A DNA stretch of 64,000 nt. It comes from Bacteroidota bacterium. GTDB taxonomy: Bacteria; Bacteroidota; Bacteroidia; Cytophagales; Cytophagaceae. Under the pieces are notes generated by a model, which worked only from the letters and a program-made list of their open reading frames with translations, was not told the DNA's origin and did not search any database. This document shows, in pieces, positions 55,877-64,000 of the stretch (the first letter of the stretch is position 1; every line of letters starts with the position of its first letter). Made by a program: the position numbers and the translations under genes. The stretch is from positions 222,064 to 286,063 of the forward strand of contig JAEVZS010000022.1 of NCBI GenBank assembly GCA_023392125.1, written 5' to 3'.

Positions 55877-58333
55877 TTATTCGGTATAAAAGATTCTCTT
55901 TACCCGTTCACCCACGCTGGTCAGTATTTCATACGGGATTGTACCGATCGCTTTCGCACAGTCCGTAATCGATGGCCTCTCTCCGAATACAACTACCGAA
56001 TCACCTTCGCGTGCATCCACTCCTGTAAGGTCTACCATGCACATATCCATACAGACATTGCCGATCACCGGACACAGCACATTGCTGACCAGCACCTTTC
56101 CCACCCCGTTGCCAAATCTTCTGTCATAGCCGTCCGCATATCCGATAGCGATGGTACCGATTTTTTTCGGACTGCTGACTTTCCCTTTCCTGCTGTAGCC
56201 TACGGTTTCTCCCGGCTCGAGCTGCCTGATCTGGGAAATTGTCGTCTTCAGGGTACTAACCGGCAACAGCGCTTCCTGATGCATGCCGGTCGCATCTACG
56301 CCGTAGAGGCCAATGCCCAGGCGGACCATATCCATTTGCATGCCGGTATACCGGACAATACCAGCCGAATTAAGCGCATGCCGGATGACACTGTATCCGA
56401 GGGCCTCTTCGATTCTTGTCACCATCGATTCGAAGCGGTCAAGCTGCATGCCGGTAAAATCGCTGAAGGCGGCGTCATCCGCCGCAGCAAGATGGGTAAA
56501 TACGGAACGCACTTCAAGCCTTCCGCTATGCTGCCGGAGAACGGCAATCAGCTCCTCCAGGTCTCTTTCCTCAAATCCCAGGCGGTGCATGCCGGTATCC
56601 AGCTTGAGGTGAATAACCATTTTTTTGTCTTCAGGTGTCCTGACCGAAAGAAGCGCCCGAAGCAGCCTGAAGCTGTATATTTCCGGCTCCAGATTATACT
56701 GAAGCATTTTATGAAAAGCATCGAGGGAAGGGTTCATCACCATGACGGGCATTGAAATCCCCTGCTGGCGCAGGCGGATTCCTTCATCCGCGTAGGCAAC
56801 CCCCAGATAATCGACCTTGTGAAACTGCAATAAGCCCGCCACCTCTGCGCTGCCGGCTCCGTACGCCAGGGCTTTTACCATGACCATCAGCCTGGTGCCG
56901 GCGCTGAGACGCGACCGGAAGAAATTGAGATTGTGGCTCAGCGCATCAAGATTAATCTCGAGCGCAGTACCATGCAGCCGCCCGGTAAGCCAGTGTACGA
57001 TACGTTCAAACTGAAAGGTCCTCGCGCCTTTTATCAGCAGAAGCTCATCGGCAAACTGTGCCGTATCCATGCTTTTCAGAAATGCATCGGTATCCTGAAA
57101 GAAGAGGCTGTCTGCCGGAAAGAGGTATCCGTACTGCGGGAGTTGCTCTCCGATGCCAATCACTCTGTCTATCGAACGGCTCCGGACAATCCCGGCAATG
57201 GAGGCGTATAACTGCTCCGGTTCGGTACTGTATTCAAAAAGATCGGACAGAATAACTGTCTTTTTTGCCTTTTGCTTTTGCTGGTCGAGGAAATCAAGCG
57301 CGTTGATCAGACCCGCCACATCATTATTATAGGCATCATCGATCAGGAGGCAGTTGTTAATCCCTTCTTTCAGCTCAAGCCGCATCCGCAAAGGCCGCAG
57401 CTCCTGTATACCCTCAGCGATCCGGGCATAGTCCAGCTTCAGATAAATCAGCGTTGCCAGACAGGTAAGCGCATTCTGAACCGAGGCCGCATCCTTAAAA
57501 GGGATTTCCAGCGGCAAGCGTTTTCCCTCATAGTCAACTACCACATGTGTCGACTTCTCACCGGGACTTACGCTTATAATCCGGATATGCTCTCCGGACC
57601 ATCCCCAGGAGAAGGTATTTTTTATCCCTGATTTTTTTAGCTCATCCTCCAGCTCAGGCTGATCCGAATTGTATATCAGCACCTCCGAGCTTTCAAACAA
57701 GCGGAGCTTTTCCCTGATTTTCTCTCTCCGGTCTGCAAAGCCCTCTTCATGCGCGGAGCCTATATTGGTAAAGATGCCTATCTGAGGGTGAATTATTTTT
57801 TCCAGCCGTGCCATTTCTCCTCTCTTTGAGATTCCGGCCTCTATGATGGCCAGCTGATGCTCATCGCCCATTTGCCATACAGACAGAGGGACTCCGATCT
57901 GGGAATTGAAGCTACGCGGGCTCTTTACGATATGGTAGCTGCCTGAAAGCAGGGCAGAGAGCCACTCTTTTACGATGGTTTTGCCATTGCTGCCCGTAAT
58001 GCCGATAACAGGAAAGGAAAAGCGCTGCCTGTGAAAAGCTGCAATCTGCTGCAGCGCACGTACCGTGTCCGGCACAAACAGAAAGCTGGCTTCTTTGTAT
58101 TCACCGGTTTTTTGCCAGCTGTCCGAGACCACAAACTGCCTGATTCCGGACGCATACAGCTGGGGAATAAAAGCATGTCCGTCTCTGTGTGCCGATCTGA
58201 TCGCAAAAAAAACCGTACCGGGGCTTCGCATCACTTTGCGGCTGTCAAAAAACAGGTGTGTAACCGGGCTGTCTTCATGCATATCAATCCGGCTTTCTGT
58301 ACATATCCCGGATAACTGGGCAAATCTGAGCAT
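55877..58333 (-). CDS. murF-alr: Bifunctional MurF ligase / alanine racemase
   Basis: A natural fusion of two peptidoglycan precursor enzymes, 818 residues. Residues ~1-450 are UDP-MurNAc-tripeptide:D-Ala-D-Ala ligase, with the ATP site GITGSNGKTIVKEWL near residue 105, EAGISKRGEM and DDAYNNDVAGL. Residues ~455-818 are alanine racemase, with the PLP lysine Lys487 in MVKALAYGAG, HLKLDTGMHRLGF, ALNSAGIVRY and GYADGYDRRFGNGVG. The protein thus makes D-Ala and adds D-Ala-D-Ala. This fusion is standard in Bacteroidota. ATG 58333 (MLRFAQLSGI) was chosen over the longer open frame, which starts in intergenic-like sequence. Confidence 0.95.
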   Translation of the reverse strand: MLRFAQLSGICTESRIDMHEDSPVTHLFFDSRKVMRSPGTVFFAIRSAHRDGHAFIPQLYASGIRQFVVSDSWQKTGEYKEASFLFVPDTVRALQQIAAFHRQRFSFPVIGITGSNGKTIVKEWLSALLSGSYHIVKSPRSFNSQIGVPLSVWQMGDEHQLAIIEAGISKRGEMARLEKIIHPQIGIFTNIGSAHEEGFADRREKIREKLRLFESSEVLIYNSDQPELEDELKKSGIKNTFSWGWSGEHIRIISVSPGEKSTHVVVDYEGKRLPLEIPFKDAASVQNALTCLATLIYLKLDYARIAEGIQELRPLRMRLELKEGINNCLLIDDAYNNDVAGLINALDFLDQQKQKAKKTVILSDLFEYSTEPEQLYASIAGIVRSRSIDRVIGIGEQLPQYGYLFPADSLFFQDTDAFLKSMDTAQFADELLLIKGARTFQFERIVHWLTGRLHGTALEINLDALSHNLNFFRSRLSAGTRLMVMVKALAYGAGSAEVAGLLQFHKVDYLGVAYADEGIRLRQQGISMPVMVMNPSLDAFHKMLQYNLEPEIYSFRLLRALLSVRTPEDKKMVIHLKLDTGMHRLGFEERDLEELIAVLRQHSGRLEVRSVFTHLAAADDAAFSDFTGMQLDRFESMVTRIEEALGYSVIRHALNSAGIVRYTGMQMDMVRLGIGLYGVDATGMHQEALLPVSTLKTTISQIRQLEPGETVGYSRKGKVSSPKKIGTIAIGYADGYDRRFGNGVGKVLVSNVLCPVIGNVCMDMCMVDLTGVDAREGDSVVVFGERPSITDCAKAIGTIPYEILTSVGERVKRIFYTE

Positions 58334-58758
58334 AACACAAATGGGTTCTGTATCTGTAAAAGTACTAGTTGCAATTGTAGAATAAACAGAATTTCCGAAA
58401 AGAAAATTTTGCCGCACGCCACTATTTCATCTTATAGCCTTAAGAGCCTGCTTTGCTATCTATTGATTTATCACTGTTTTTAATCGTTAAAGAAAGGGTT
58501 TAGAGCTTAACGCTCAAGAACTCCGGCATATCTGCCGGTAAAGAACGACTGCTTCGGGCTATCAGTGGGGCCTGTTCCCGTTTTTATGCCTCCGGTATCA
58601 GGCTCTGAAATTACTTAGCTCATAGTATACCTTTTGCCGCTTAAGCATCTTAATCCCAAAAAAGATTGATTATTTTATAATTTTTCCAATAAAAACCCGG
58701 ACTTTTTCTTTTTTATACCTATCTTTAGCATCTTTTTTTCAAATAAATTGTCTAAATA
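58334..58758. other. Divergent intergenic region between murF-alr and the GH5 gene
   Basis: 425 bases without a gene. It carries several small palindromes: GAGCTTAACGCTC (58503-58515) and a perfect hairpin CCGGCA-TATC-TGCCGG (58523-58538). The plus-strand TATCTTTA at 58720-58727, 31 bases before the GH5 ATG, is a near-consensus -7 element. The palindromes may be regulator sites or leader structures for the GH5 gene. Confidence 0.5.
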
Positions 58759-61700
58759 ATGAAAAAATTTTTTCTATTCATTTTGAGCATGTTTTTAGCA
58801 ACTATACATTGCTTTGCTCAGAACACACCGCTCTCCATGAACGGGAGACTCAAGCTAGTCGGTAATCAGCTAAGCAACGAATGCGGCTCCGGAGTCCAGC
58901 TTCGGGGCATGAGCACGCACGGTGTCATGTTTCACACCAACTGCTACACGCCGGCTTCTGTGAAGTCACTGGCAGAAGACTGGAAATCAGATCTGGTCCG
59001 TCTGGCCATCTATACCGCTTCAAGCGGCGGCACACCGGGATATATTGACGGCAACCGCCAGCAGTGGAATACCTGGATTGACAATATGGTCAACCTCACT
59101 GAGGAGCAGGGCATGTATGTGATCATCGACTGGCATATTCTGTCCGACGGAAACCCGATGACCTATATCAACGAAGCCAAGGCCTTCTTTCAGCTTATGT
59201 CCGAACGCTACAAGGACAAACGCCATGTGCTGTACGAGATATGCAACGAGCCCAATGGCGGCGTGAGCTGGGGAACCATCAAGTCATACGCCGAGCAGGT
59301 CATTCCTGTTATCCGGGCCAACGATCCGGAAGGTATTATTCTGGTCGGAACACCGGACTGGAGCAGCAAGGTCTGGGATGCAGCCAATAATCCGCTGACC
59401 GGAGCCAATGCCCATAATGTCATGTATGCGTTCCACTTTTACGCAGGCTCGCATTTTGACTACGCATACCTGCGTTCGGCGCTGGGCAGAATTCCTGTCT
59501 TCGCGACCGAATGGGGCACGGTAGATGCGTCCGGCAACGGTGGCTTTAACCCTGGCAGCGCGGACACCTGGCTGAGCATACTGGACGGCAACAATGCCGG
59601 CGGTCAGCTGGTGAGCTCTGCCAACTGGGCTTTTGTCGACAAAAACGAAAGCGCATCAGCCCTGGCGCCCAACTCGTGTACGCTGGAAAACTGGACAAAC
59701 CGCACACAAGCCGGGAATTATATATACAACTATATCAGCAAGCCCGACAATTTCCAGCAGTGTAATTCTGCCGCGGACGATGACGGAGACGGTGTGCCCA
59801 ACGGGAGAGACCTGTGTCCTAATACACCTCCGGGCACGTATGTAGACAACAGGGGCTGCCCTGCCTTGCAGGGAGACGCGGATAATGACGGCATCATTGA
59901 CGCCAGGGACCTTTGTCCCAATACGCCGGAAGGCACGCCTGTCAATATGAACGGCTGTCCGATTCTGGATGATTTCGTAAGCAATGTGTGCAACGGCTTC
60001 AATAACTATCAGGGCTATGCCCGTACCGATTTTTCGGAAGACTCGCTGGCCAATGTCAATTACTGGAACCGCCCGGATGTCAACAATCCTGTCTATTCGG
60101 CCGGAACGCAGAACGGCGAACTGGTCATACAGGTAACCAATGCAGATCCGACTTATGCAACGATGGGATTCTCTTTCGGAGAGGTCTATACGTTTAACGG
60201 AACAAAATACGATACCACGCTGCTGCCGCTGGATATTTCCAGACATCCCGTAGTCGAAATGAAGGTGCACTTTGCCGGCACCAATTACAGCTCCACCACC
60301 GTTTTGCTGGATATCCAGCTGGAAGACGTAAACGGCAATGTGGTCAATGCCAACAGCGGAGTTGTCATGCGCAAAACCCTTTCCCTCAACAAATGGGAGA
60401 ATGTAGTCGCTGACTTTTCCATGGGCTCAAAAGAATCCTACGATGCGGGAGAATGCGCAGCCAAAGGCTTTTCCACAACACCCTGCTACATTACAACAGA
60501 CTTTGATTTTACCAAGGTCAACAAAGTGAAGATGAATGTAAACCCGGGAGCCGGAGAAAGCTGGTCACGCCCGCCTTTCAGCGGCGTATGGAAAATGGAT
60601 GATTTCAGTGTTGGTTATGATGCCCTGAATGCTCAGACCTGCACAGCGATACGCGATGATGACGGAGACGGCGTAAAGGAAGAAAAAGACCGCTGTCCCA
60701 ATACGCCTCCGGGCGCTACGGTAGATGCCAACGGATGTGCCAGCTTCCAGCGGGATGATGACGGAGACGGTGTGGCCAATCCGGATGACCTGTGCCCCAA
60801 TACGCCTCCGGGCGCTGTCGTAAACAGCCGCGGCTGTGCAGCCAACGAAGGGGATGATGACGGAGACGGTGTCATGAATATTGAGGATCGCTGTCCTGAT
60901 ACGCCGCAAGGTGTAAGCGTTGATGCCTATGGTTGTTCCGAGGCACAGCTTAACGCTGACGATGATGAGGACGGGGTGCTCAACGGCGACGATCTGTGTC
61001 CGAACACACCTACAGGTGAAAGTGTTGACAGCGACGGCTGCGCCTATTCCCAGCTGGACGACGACAACGATGGCGTATCCAACGGAGAAGACGGATGCCC
61101 GAACGATCCTGCCAAAACCAAACCTGGCAACTGCGGCTGCGGTATAGCTGAATCGGACTGCTCGGTAGACTGTGCCGGCCAGATCAACGGGGATGCCTAT
61201 ATGGACAACTGCGACCAGTGTGTGGGCGGAACCACCGGAAAAACCGCGTGCACCGGTCAGCCGTACAACGGAGCTCCTATCACCATTCCGGGTATTCTGC
61301 AGGCTGAACATTTTGACCTTGGCGGACAAGGTGTTGGGTACAATGATACGGAAGCGGAAAACCAGGGCGGAGCATTCCGCCAGAACGAAGGAGTTGATAT
61401 AGAGCTGGCGGAAAACATTCAGGGTACTTATAACATTGCCTATACCGCCACCGGCGAATGGCTGAACTATACTGTTCATGTACAGCAAACCGGTACGTAT
61501 ATCATACGATTCCGCATGGCTTCCAATGCCGGCAGAGGCGGATGGCAGCTGTTCCTGAACAGCCAGCCGCTGGAAGGAACCAGACTGTCGGCAACAAGCA
61601 CCGGAGGATGGCAGACGTACGGAGTTGCAGAAGCGACACAGCCAGTCTACCTGCCCAAAGGAGATCACGTGCTCCGACTGGTTATTAATGAAGGCGATTT

Positions 61701-61992
61701 TAACCTTGATTATATAGAGTTTATCGCAGACAGGGTAACCGGACTCCGTTCCGCTACCGGCAGCAGTGTTTCGGTATTCCCGATACCTGCCACCAATATG
61801 CTTACTATTAATCAGGTCACTTTCGATTACGACAAAGCTGTCATCACGGATCTGACCGGAAAGGTGCTCAAATCCTCTACGCTGTCATCTGCCAGTGAGC
61901 AGCTATCGGTAGAAGAGCTTGAGGCCGGCGTATACCTGCTGCAGCTGAATGGCGCCAAAGGCTCCGAGCTGCTCCGGATTATCGTCCGGTAA
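58759..61992 (+). CDS. Secreted GH5 endoglucanase with TSP3, CBM6 and T9SS domains
   Basis: Extracellular cellulase of 1077 residues. Order: signal peptide to about residue 21 (CFAQ); GH5 catalytic domain ~22-330 with acid/base Glu164 in EICNEPNGG, nucleophile Glu251 in VFATEWGTVD, and WNTWIDNMVNL plus VIIDWHI; two thrombospondin type 3 calcium repeats ~334-405; a jelly-roll module ~415-622 (ARTDFSEDSLANVNYWNRPD to PFSGVWKMDDFSVGY); five or more TSP3 repeats ~626-838 (DDDGDGV...CPNTPPG units); CBM6 ~840-978 (ILQAEHFD...GEWLNYTV...NLDYIEF); and T9SS type A domain ~990-1077. TSP3 repeats form stiff calcium-dependent spacers. Monocistronic, with its own terminator. Confidence 0.95.
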   Translation: MKKFFLFILSMFLATIHCFAQNTPLSMNGRLKLVGNQLSNECGSGVQLRGMSTHGVMFHTNCYTPASVKSLAEDWKSDLVRLAIYTASSGGTPGYIDGNRQQWNTWIDNMVNLTEEQGMYVIIDWHILSDGNPMTYINEAKAFFQLMSERYKDKRHVLYEICNEPNGGVSWGTIKSYAEQVIPVIRANDPEGIILVGTPDWSSKVWDAANNPLTGANAHNVMYAFHFYAGSHFDYAYLRSALGRIPVFATEWGTVDASGNGGFNPGSADTWLSILDGNNAGGQLVSSANWAFVDKNESASALAPNSCTLENWTNRTQAGNYIYNYISKPDNFQQCNSAADDDGDGVPNGRDLCPNTPPGTYVDNRGCPALQGDADNDGIIDARDLCPNTPEGTPVNMNGCPILDDFVSNVCNGFNNYQGYARTDFSEDSLANVNYWNRPDVNNPVYSAGTQNGELVIQVTNADPTYATMGFSFGEVYTFNGTKYDTTLLPLDISRHPVVEMKVHFAGTNYSSTTVLLDIQLEDVNGNVVNANSGVVMRKTLSLNKWENVVADFSMGSKESYDAGECAAKGFSTTPCYITTDFDFTKVNKVKMNVNPGAGESWSRPPFSGVWKMDDFSVGYDALNAQTCTAIRDDDGDGVKEEKDRCPNTPPGATVDANGCASFQRDDDGDGVANPDDLCPNTPPGAVVNSRGCAANEGDDDGDGVMNIEDRCPDTPQGVSVDAYGCSEAQLNADDDEDGVLNGDDLCPNTPTGESVDSDGCAYSQLDDDNDGVSNGEDGCPNDPAKTKPGNCGCGIAESDCSVDCAGQINGDAYMDNCDQCVGGTTGKTACTGQPYNGAPITIPGILQAEHFDLGGQGVGYNDTEAENQGGAFRQNEGVDIELAENIQGTYNIAYTATGEWLNYTVHVQQTGTYIIRFRMASNAGRGGWQLFLNSQPLEGTRLSATSTGGWQTYGVAEATQPVYLPKGDHVLRLVINEGDFNLDYIEFIADRVTGLRSATGSSVSVFPIPATNMLTINQVTFDYDKAVITDLTGKVLKSSTLSSASEQLSVEELEAGVYLLQLNGAKGSELLRIIVR

Positions 61993-62013
61993 GGCATATT
62001 TTTTCTTATAATG

Positions 62014-62048
62014 AAAAAAGCGGATTGAGTTTTCAATCCGCTTTTTTT
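62014..62048 (+). terminator. Rho-independent terminator of the GH5 gene
   Basis: AAAAAAGCGGATTGA pairs with TCAATCCGCTTTTTT and continues into T; it starts 21 bases after the GH5 stop. Confidence 0.94.
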
Positions 62049-62264
62049 ATGTGTATGGCTGACAGGGGTTGAAGATTGAGGCTTGAGTGTTGAGGAGAGA
62101 GGATTATACTCACGCAAGCCCATACTCGCGCAAGTCTTTAGCGCAGCGGTGACTTGTGCGGAACTTCAATTCAGGTTTTCAGACCTGACTATTCGATAAG
62201 CTGTACAGGAAGTATATGGTCTATATCGTCCTTTTCCCCGGCCTGTGGCACACAGGTCGAAATC
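62049..62264. other. Gene-free edge of the toxin/immunity island
   Basis: No complete gene. The minus strand contains a palindrome CCTGTG-gca-CACAGG (62240-62254) beside repeat copy A and a protein-like frame ending KDDIDHILPVQLIE then stop, without a start codon. This looks like a remnant of an acquired gene. 62100-62160 has short CGCAAGT-type repeats of unknown nature. Confidence 0.4.
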
Positions 62265-62370
62265 TTCTCTGTAATCAGGAATTTAACTATTCTTTTACTT
62301 ATCAGCTATAAACATTGCGGTCGGTGTGCCACACGACCGCGGAGAGAATGGTGCACCGACCACGGGATAG
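62265..62370. repeat. 106-bp direct repeat, copy A
   Basis: About 95% identical (five differences by eye) to 63550-63655 in the same orientation. It contains the palindrome GCGGTCG-gtgtgccaca-CGACCGC. It lies between the small membrane protein gene and the GH5 terminator. The size and central hairpin suggest a REP-like extragenic element. Confidence 0.9.
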
Positions 62371-62423
62371 GGATATTACAATCGACGGGACAAGATATCA
62401 ACTACCTTCCGGGCAAACAGAAA

Positions 62424-62612
62424 TTATCTCACAAGTAATACAACAATCGTAATAATAAAAATAATTATTACCCAACTAATACCAGCATTCACATAATCAT
62501 CTTGCTTTAAATATTCTTTGAAGCTCTTTCTCTTTCCCGAAAACAAGTATCGAACATAAGCTCCGGGATATCTAAGTAAAAGCGTCAAGATAATCTCCAT
62601 AAGAATTTCCAT
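62424..62612 (-). CDS. Small two-helix membrane protein, possible immunity protein
   Basis: A 62-residue protein with a hydrophobic N-terminus (MEILMEIILTLLLRYPGAYV), a basic middle (FSGKRKSFKEYLKQDDYVNA) and a strong C-terminal helix (VIIIFIITIVVLLV). It begins 42 bases after the HEYGH metallopeptidase gene on the same strand, where immunity genes of polymorphic toxins normally sit. The role is inferred from position only. Confidence 0.6.
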   Translation of the reverse strand: MEILMEIILTLLLRYPGAYVRYLFSGKRKSFKEYLKQDDYVNAGISWVIIIFIITIVVLLVR

Positions 62613-62654
62613 ATTAATTAATCAAAGCTATCTAAACCAAAATCTCTTGCCATT

Positions 62655-63455
62655 TTAATTGACTGCTTCGCCCCAAATTGTAGAGCAGATGGCAAGGCTG
62701 CTCCACCAACCTGCAAAGTAGTGATATTCATGGGCAACACCTAATCCTATCATATTTCCAAGAGTATTAACAAAACTTGGAATACCAATATGCCAATAGA
62801 ATCCTAGCACAGTACCAATACTTTTATATTGCAACCAATGACCATATTCATGTCTTATTAAATCACTATTTCCCAATTCTCCTTTTGCTACTTTTATATG
62901 ACTAGGGGGTAACGTAATTCCCCACTCGCCTCCTTTTTTTGATTCAATAACGTATGTATTAGCAAATTGGATTACATTCCTGCCTTTCGTTGCAAACAAT
63001 TGACTTTCATCCCCCCCATATCCATCGTCATATATTACTTCAGTAACATTATTATTTACAGCAATTGGTGTACCTCCGTGCTCCTGCATGAATTCATAAG
63101 CAGAAATTGTTTTGCTCATATCTTCAAAGAAGTAAATGTGAATCCCTTCTATTTTGTCAAGAAAAATCAGGTCCTTGGTTTTGCCCAAATGTTCCACTTC
63201 AAGTGTGTTTGTATTTATCCTTGCCAACTTGAATCCAGTTCCCAAAAACTTTTTGACATGAGCCGGCACGTACAAATATTCATCTTTACAAATAGCTGGA
63301 CCTCCATAGCGACCTTCCAGCATTTTTCCATTAATTGATAGATTTCCAACTTCCGGGCCTCCTTGAGAAATTTCCAACATATTTGCGTATGCTATTTCAA
63401 CATCTCCGACTTTCTTCTTTATATCAAATTGAATTGGATCTTCGAACCTACTCAT
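62655..63455 (-). CDS. Immunity-like / HEYGH metallopeptidase toxin-tail chimera
   Basis: A 266-residue protein that looks like two genes joined. Residues ~1-122 (MSRFEDPIQFDIKKKVGDVE, NLSINGKMLEGRYGGPA, FKLARINTNTLEVEHLGKTK) resemble a stand-alone soluble immunity-type protein with no signal. Residues ~126-266 resemble a toxin tail: HGGTPIAVNNNVTEVIYDDG, an ITLPPSHIKVAKGE strand and the zinc motif HEYGH in SDLIRHEYGHWLQYKSIG, then hydrophobic segments. The HExxH-type site suggests a zincin protease. The ATG overlaps the end of an upstream remnant by eight bases. It may be a recombination scar between modules. Activity and toxicity are unproven. Confidence 0.6.
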   Translation of the reverse strand: MSRFEDPIQFDIKKKVGDVEIAYANMLEISQGGPEVGNLSINGKMLEGRYGGPAICKDEYLYVPAHVKKFLGTGFKLARINTNTLEVEHLGKTKDLIFLDKIEGIHIYFFEDMSKTISAYEFMQEHGGTPIAVNNNVTEVIYDDGYGGDESQLFATKGRNVIQFANTYVIESKKGGEWGITLPPSHIKVAKGELGNSDLIRHEYGHWLQYKSIGTVLGFYWHIGIPSFVNTLGNMIGLGVAHEYHYFAGWWSSLAICSTIWGEAVN

Positions 63456-63549
63456 CAGCCTGTAATGTCTTTGCAGTTGTCTTTACAGCCCCCATTCCTT
63501 GAATAGAATCGTCCATTTTTACCAATCCATTGTCCACCAGCCAGAAGTA
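63448..63549 (-). pseudogene. 3' remnant of a toxin-like gene
   Basis: A minus-strand frame reads YFWLVDNGLVKMDDSIQGMG, then AVKTTAKTLQADE and stop, directly overlapping the next gene's ATG in the compact way of toxin-immunity pairs. It is closed upstream by a stop inside repeat copy B. A second protein-like stretch just beyond the repeat (63656-63750, VKPNKPGGLVGPPDRNGDFI) is in the same frame, so the repeat may interrupt one gene. Confidence 0.45.
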
Positions 63550-63655
63550 TTCTCTGTAATCAGGAATTTAACTATTCTTTTACTTATCAGCTATATACAT
63601 TGCGGTCGGTGTGTCACACGACCGCGGAGAGAATGATGCACCAACCACGGGGTAG
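63550..63655. repeat. 106-bp direct repeat, copy B
   Basis: Matches 62265-62370 with five differences seen by eye, at a constant offset of 1285 bases. It includes the palindrome GCGGTCG...CGACCGC. It lies between two in-frame coding-like stretches on the minus strand. Confidence 0.9.
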
Positions 63656-63746
63656 CGGGAGAGAAGCCCGGTTCCCTTATCTGTATTACCAATAAAATCC
63701 CCGTTTCTATCCGGCGGACCTACCAGTCCCCCAGGTTTGTTAGGCT

Positions 63747-64000
63747 TTACTTCTGGACTGTCCTGACAAGTGTACCCTTCTGATAATATTCCAATTTTAT
63801 AGTATCCCCATTAATATCAAAAAAAATACCCTCTCCATTTTTTTCCCCACTTTCATATTTTTGTTTATTCTTTAGCCCCCCACTTTCATAAAACAATTCC
63901 CATTCCCCTATCATTAAACCATTTTCTAATTCTCCCTTCTGGCTTAACACTCCATTCTCAAAAAAAAGCCTGAATTCCCCCTGAGTTTTCCCATTCTCAT
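63747..64000 (-). CDS. YwqK/MORN-type antitoxin-like protein, C-terminal part (cut by edge)
   Basis: The visible ~83 residues contain MORN-like repeats: FRLFFENGVLSQKGELENG, LMIGEWELFYESGGLKNKQK, YESGEKNGEGIFFDINGDTI, ending TLVRTVQK. This pattern is the YwqK antitoxin family seen next to toxins, RHS and related modules. The frame runs off the right window edge, so the true start is outside. MORN repeats in other contexts bind lipids; which toxin it would counter is unknown. Confidence 0.7.
   Translation of the reverse strand, partial: ENGKTQGEFRLFFENGVLSQKGELENGLMIGEWELFYESGGLKNKQKYESGEKNGEGIFFDINGDTIKLEYYQKGTLVRTVQK

Noticed and set aside
60565..61668. Long minus-strand open frame (367 codons) opposite the GH5 gene
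   Set aside because: It mirrors the TSP3 and CBM6 repeats of the real gene; its repetitive Arg/Ile-rich translation has no domain or start context.
62049..64000. An insertion sequence around the 106-bp repeats
   Set aside because: No transposase gene or terminal inverted repeats were recognised; the repeats are direct and REP-like instead.

Overview
This window looks like chromosomal DNA from a Bacteroidota bacterium, most likely a cellulose-degrading member of the Cytophagales. The signs are: type IX secretion (T9SS) C-terminal sorting domains on several secreted proteins; Bacteroidota-type promoters (TTTG or TTG, about 19-20 bases, then TAnnTTTG) upstream of metX, purK, feoA and a DUF4783 gene; starts with few Shine-Dalgarno sites; the murF-alr fusion; DUF1599, DUF4783 and BT_3928-type families; and a GH5 and a GH8 glycosidase loaded with PKD, TSP3 and CBM modules. 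The species cannot be fixed from the sequence alone.

Bases 1-30800 are mostly housekeeping. In order they hold cdaA (cut by the edge) and folP; a DUF1599 protein, a DoxX-like membrane protein, an oligopeptide ABC permease and aroK; a TlpA-type thioredoxin and an OmpP1/FadL-like porin; a Tyr/Asn-rich lipoprotein; proS; an M42-type peptidase; a TPR protein; a T9SS-exported SGNH-like protein; a large AsmA protein; metX behind a SAM-I riboswitch; an MscS channel; a purK-purE-terC-epimerase operon; a membrane-anchored MutS relative; gpmI; DUF4783; nadC; a YcxB-like protein; and an LTA-synthase-like phosphotransferase.

Bases 30792-44796 form one minus-strand operon of five genes: an OmpH/Skp-like protein, a small lipoprotein, a 1647-residue SpvB/RHS-type surface protein, a 2119-residue RHS protein with a duplicated 424-residue module and a variable tail, and a second lipoprotein. 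It has the layout of a split (TcB/TcC-like) polymorphic-toxin or surface-display system with its own chaperone and lipoproteins, and it is the best candidate for an undescribed system here. About 1 kb of AT-rich, gene-poor DNA follows.

Bases 45834-61992 hold the polysaccharide-degrading genes. A giant 2427-residue GH8 protein (minus) and a 1077-residue GH5 protein (plus) flank feoAB and murF-alr. Both glycosidases carry related carbohydrate-binding-like modules and T9SS sorting domains, so they probably act together outside the cell or on its surface.

Bases 62049-64000 are a small accessory island of toxin/immunity debris. It contains a chimeric gene joining an immunity-like N-terminus to an HEYGH metallopeptidase tail, a small two-helix membrane protein that may be its immunity partner, a YwqK/MORN-type antitoxin cut by the window edge, remnants of another toxin tail, and two 106-bp near-identical direct repeats carrying a REP-like palindrome. 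No rRNA, tRNA, CRISPR array or intact insertion sequence was recognised.
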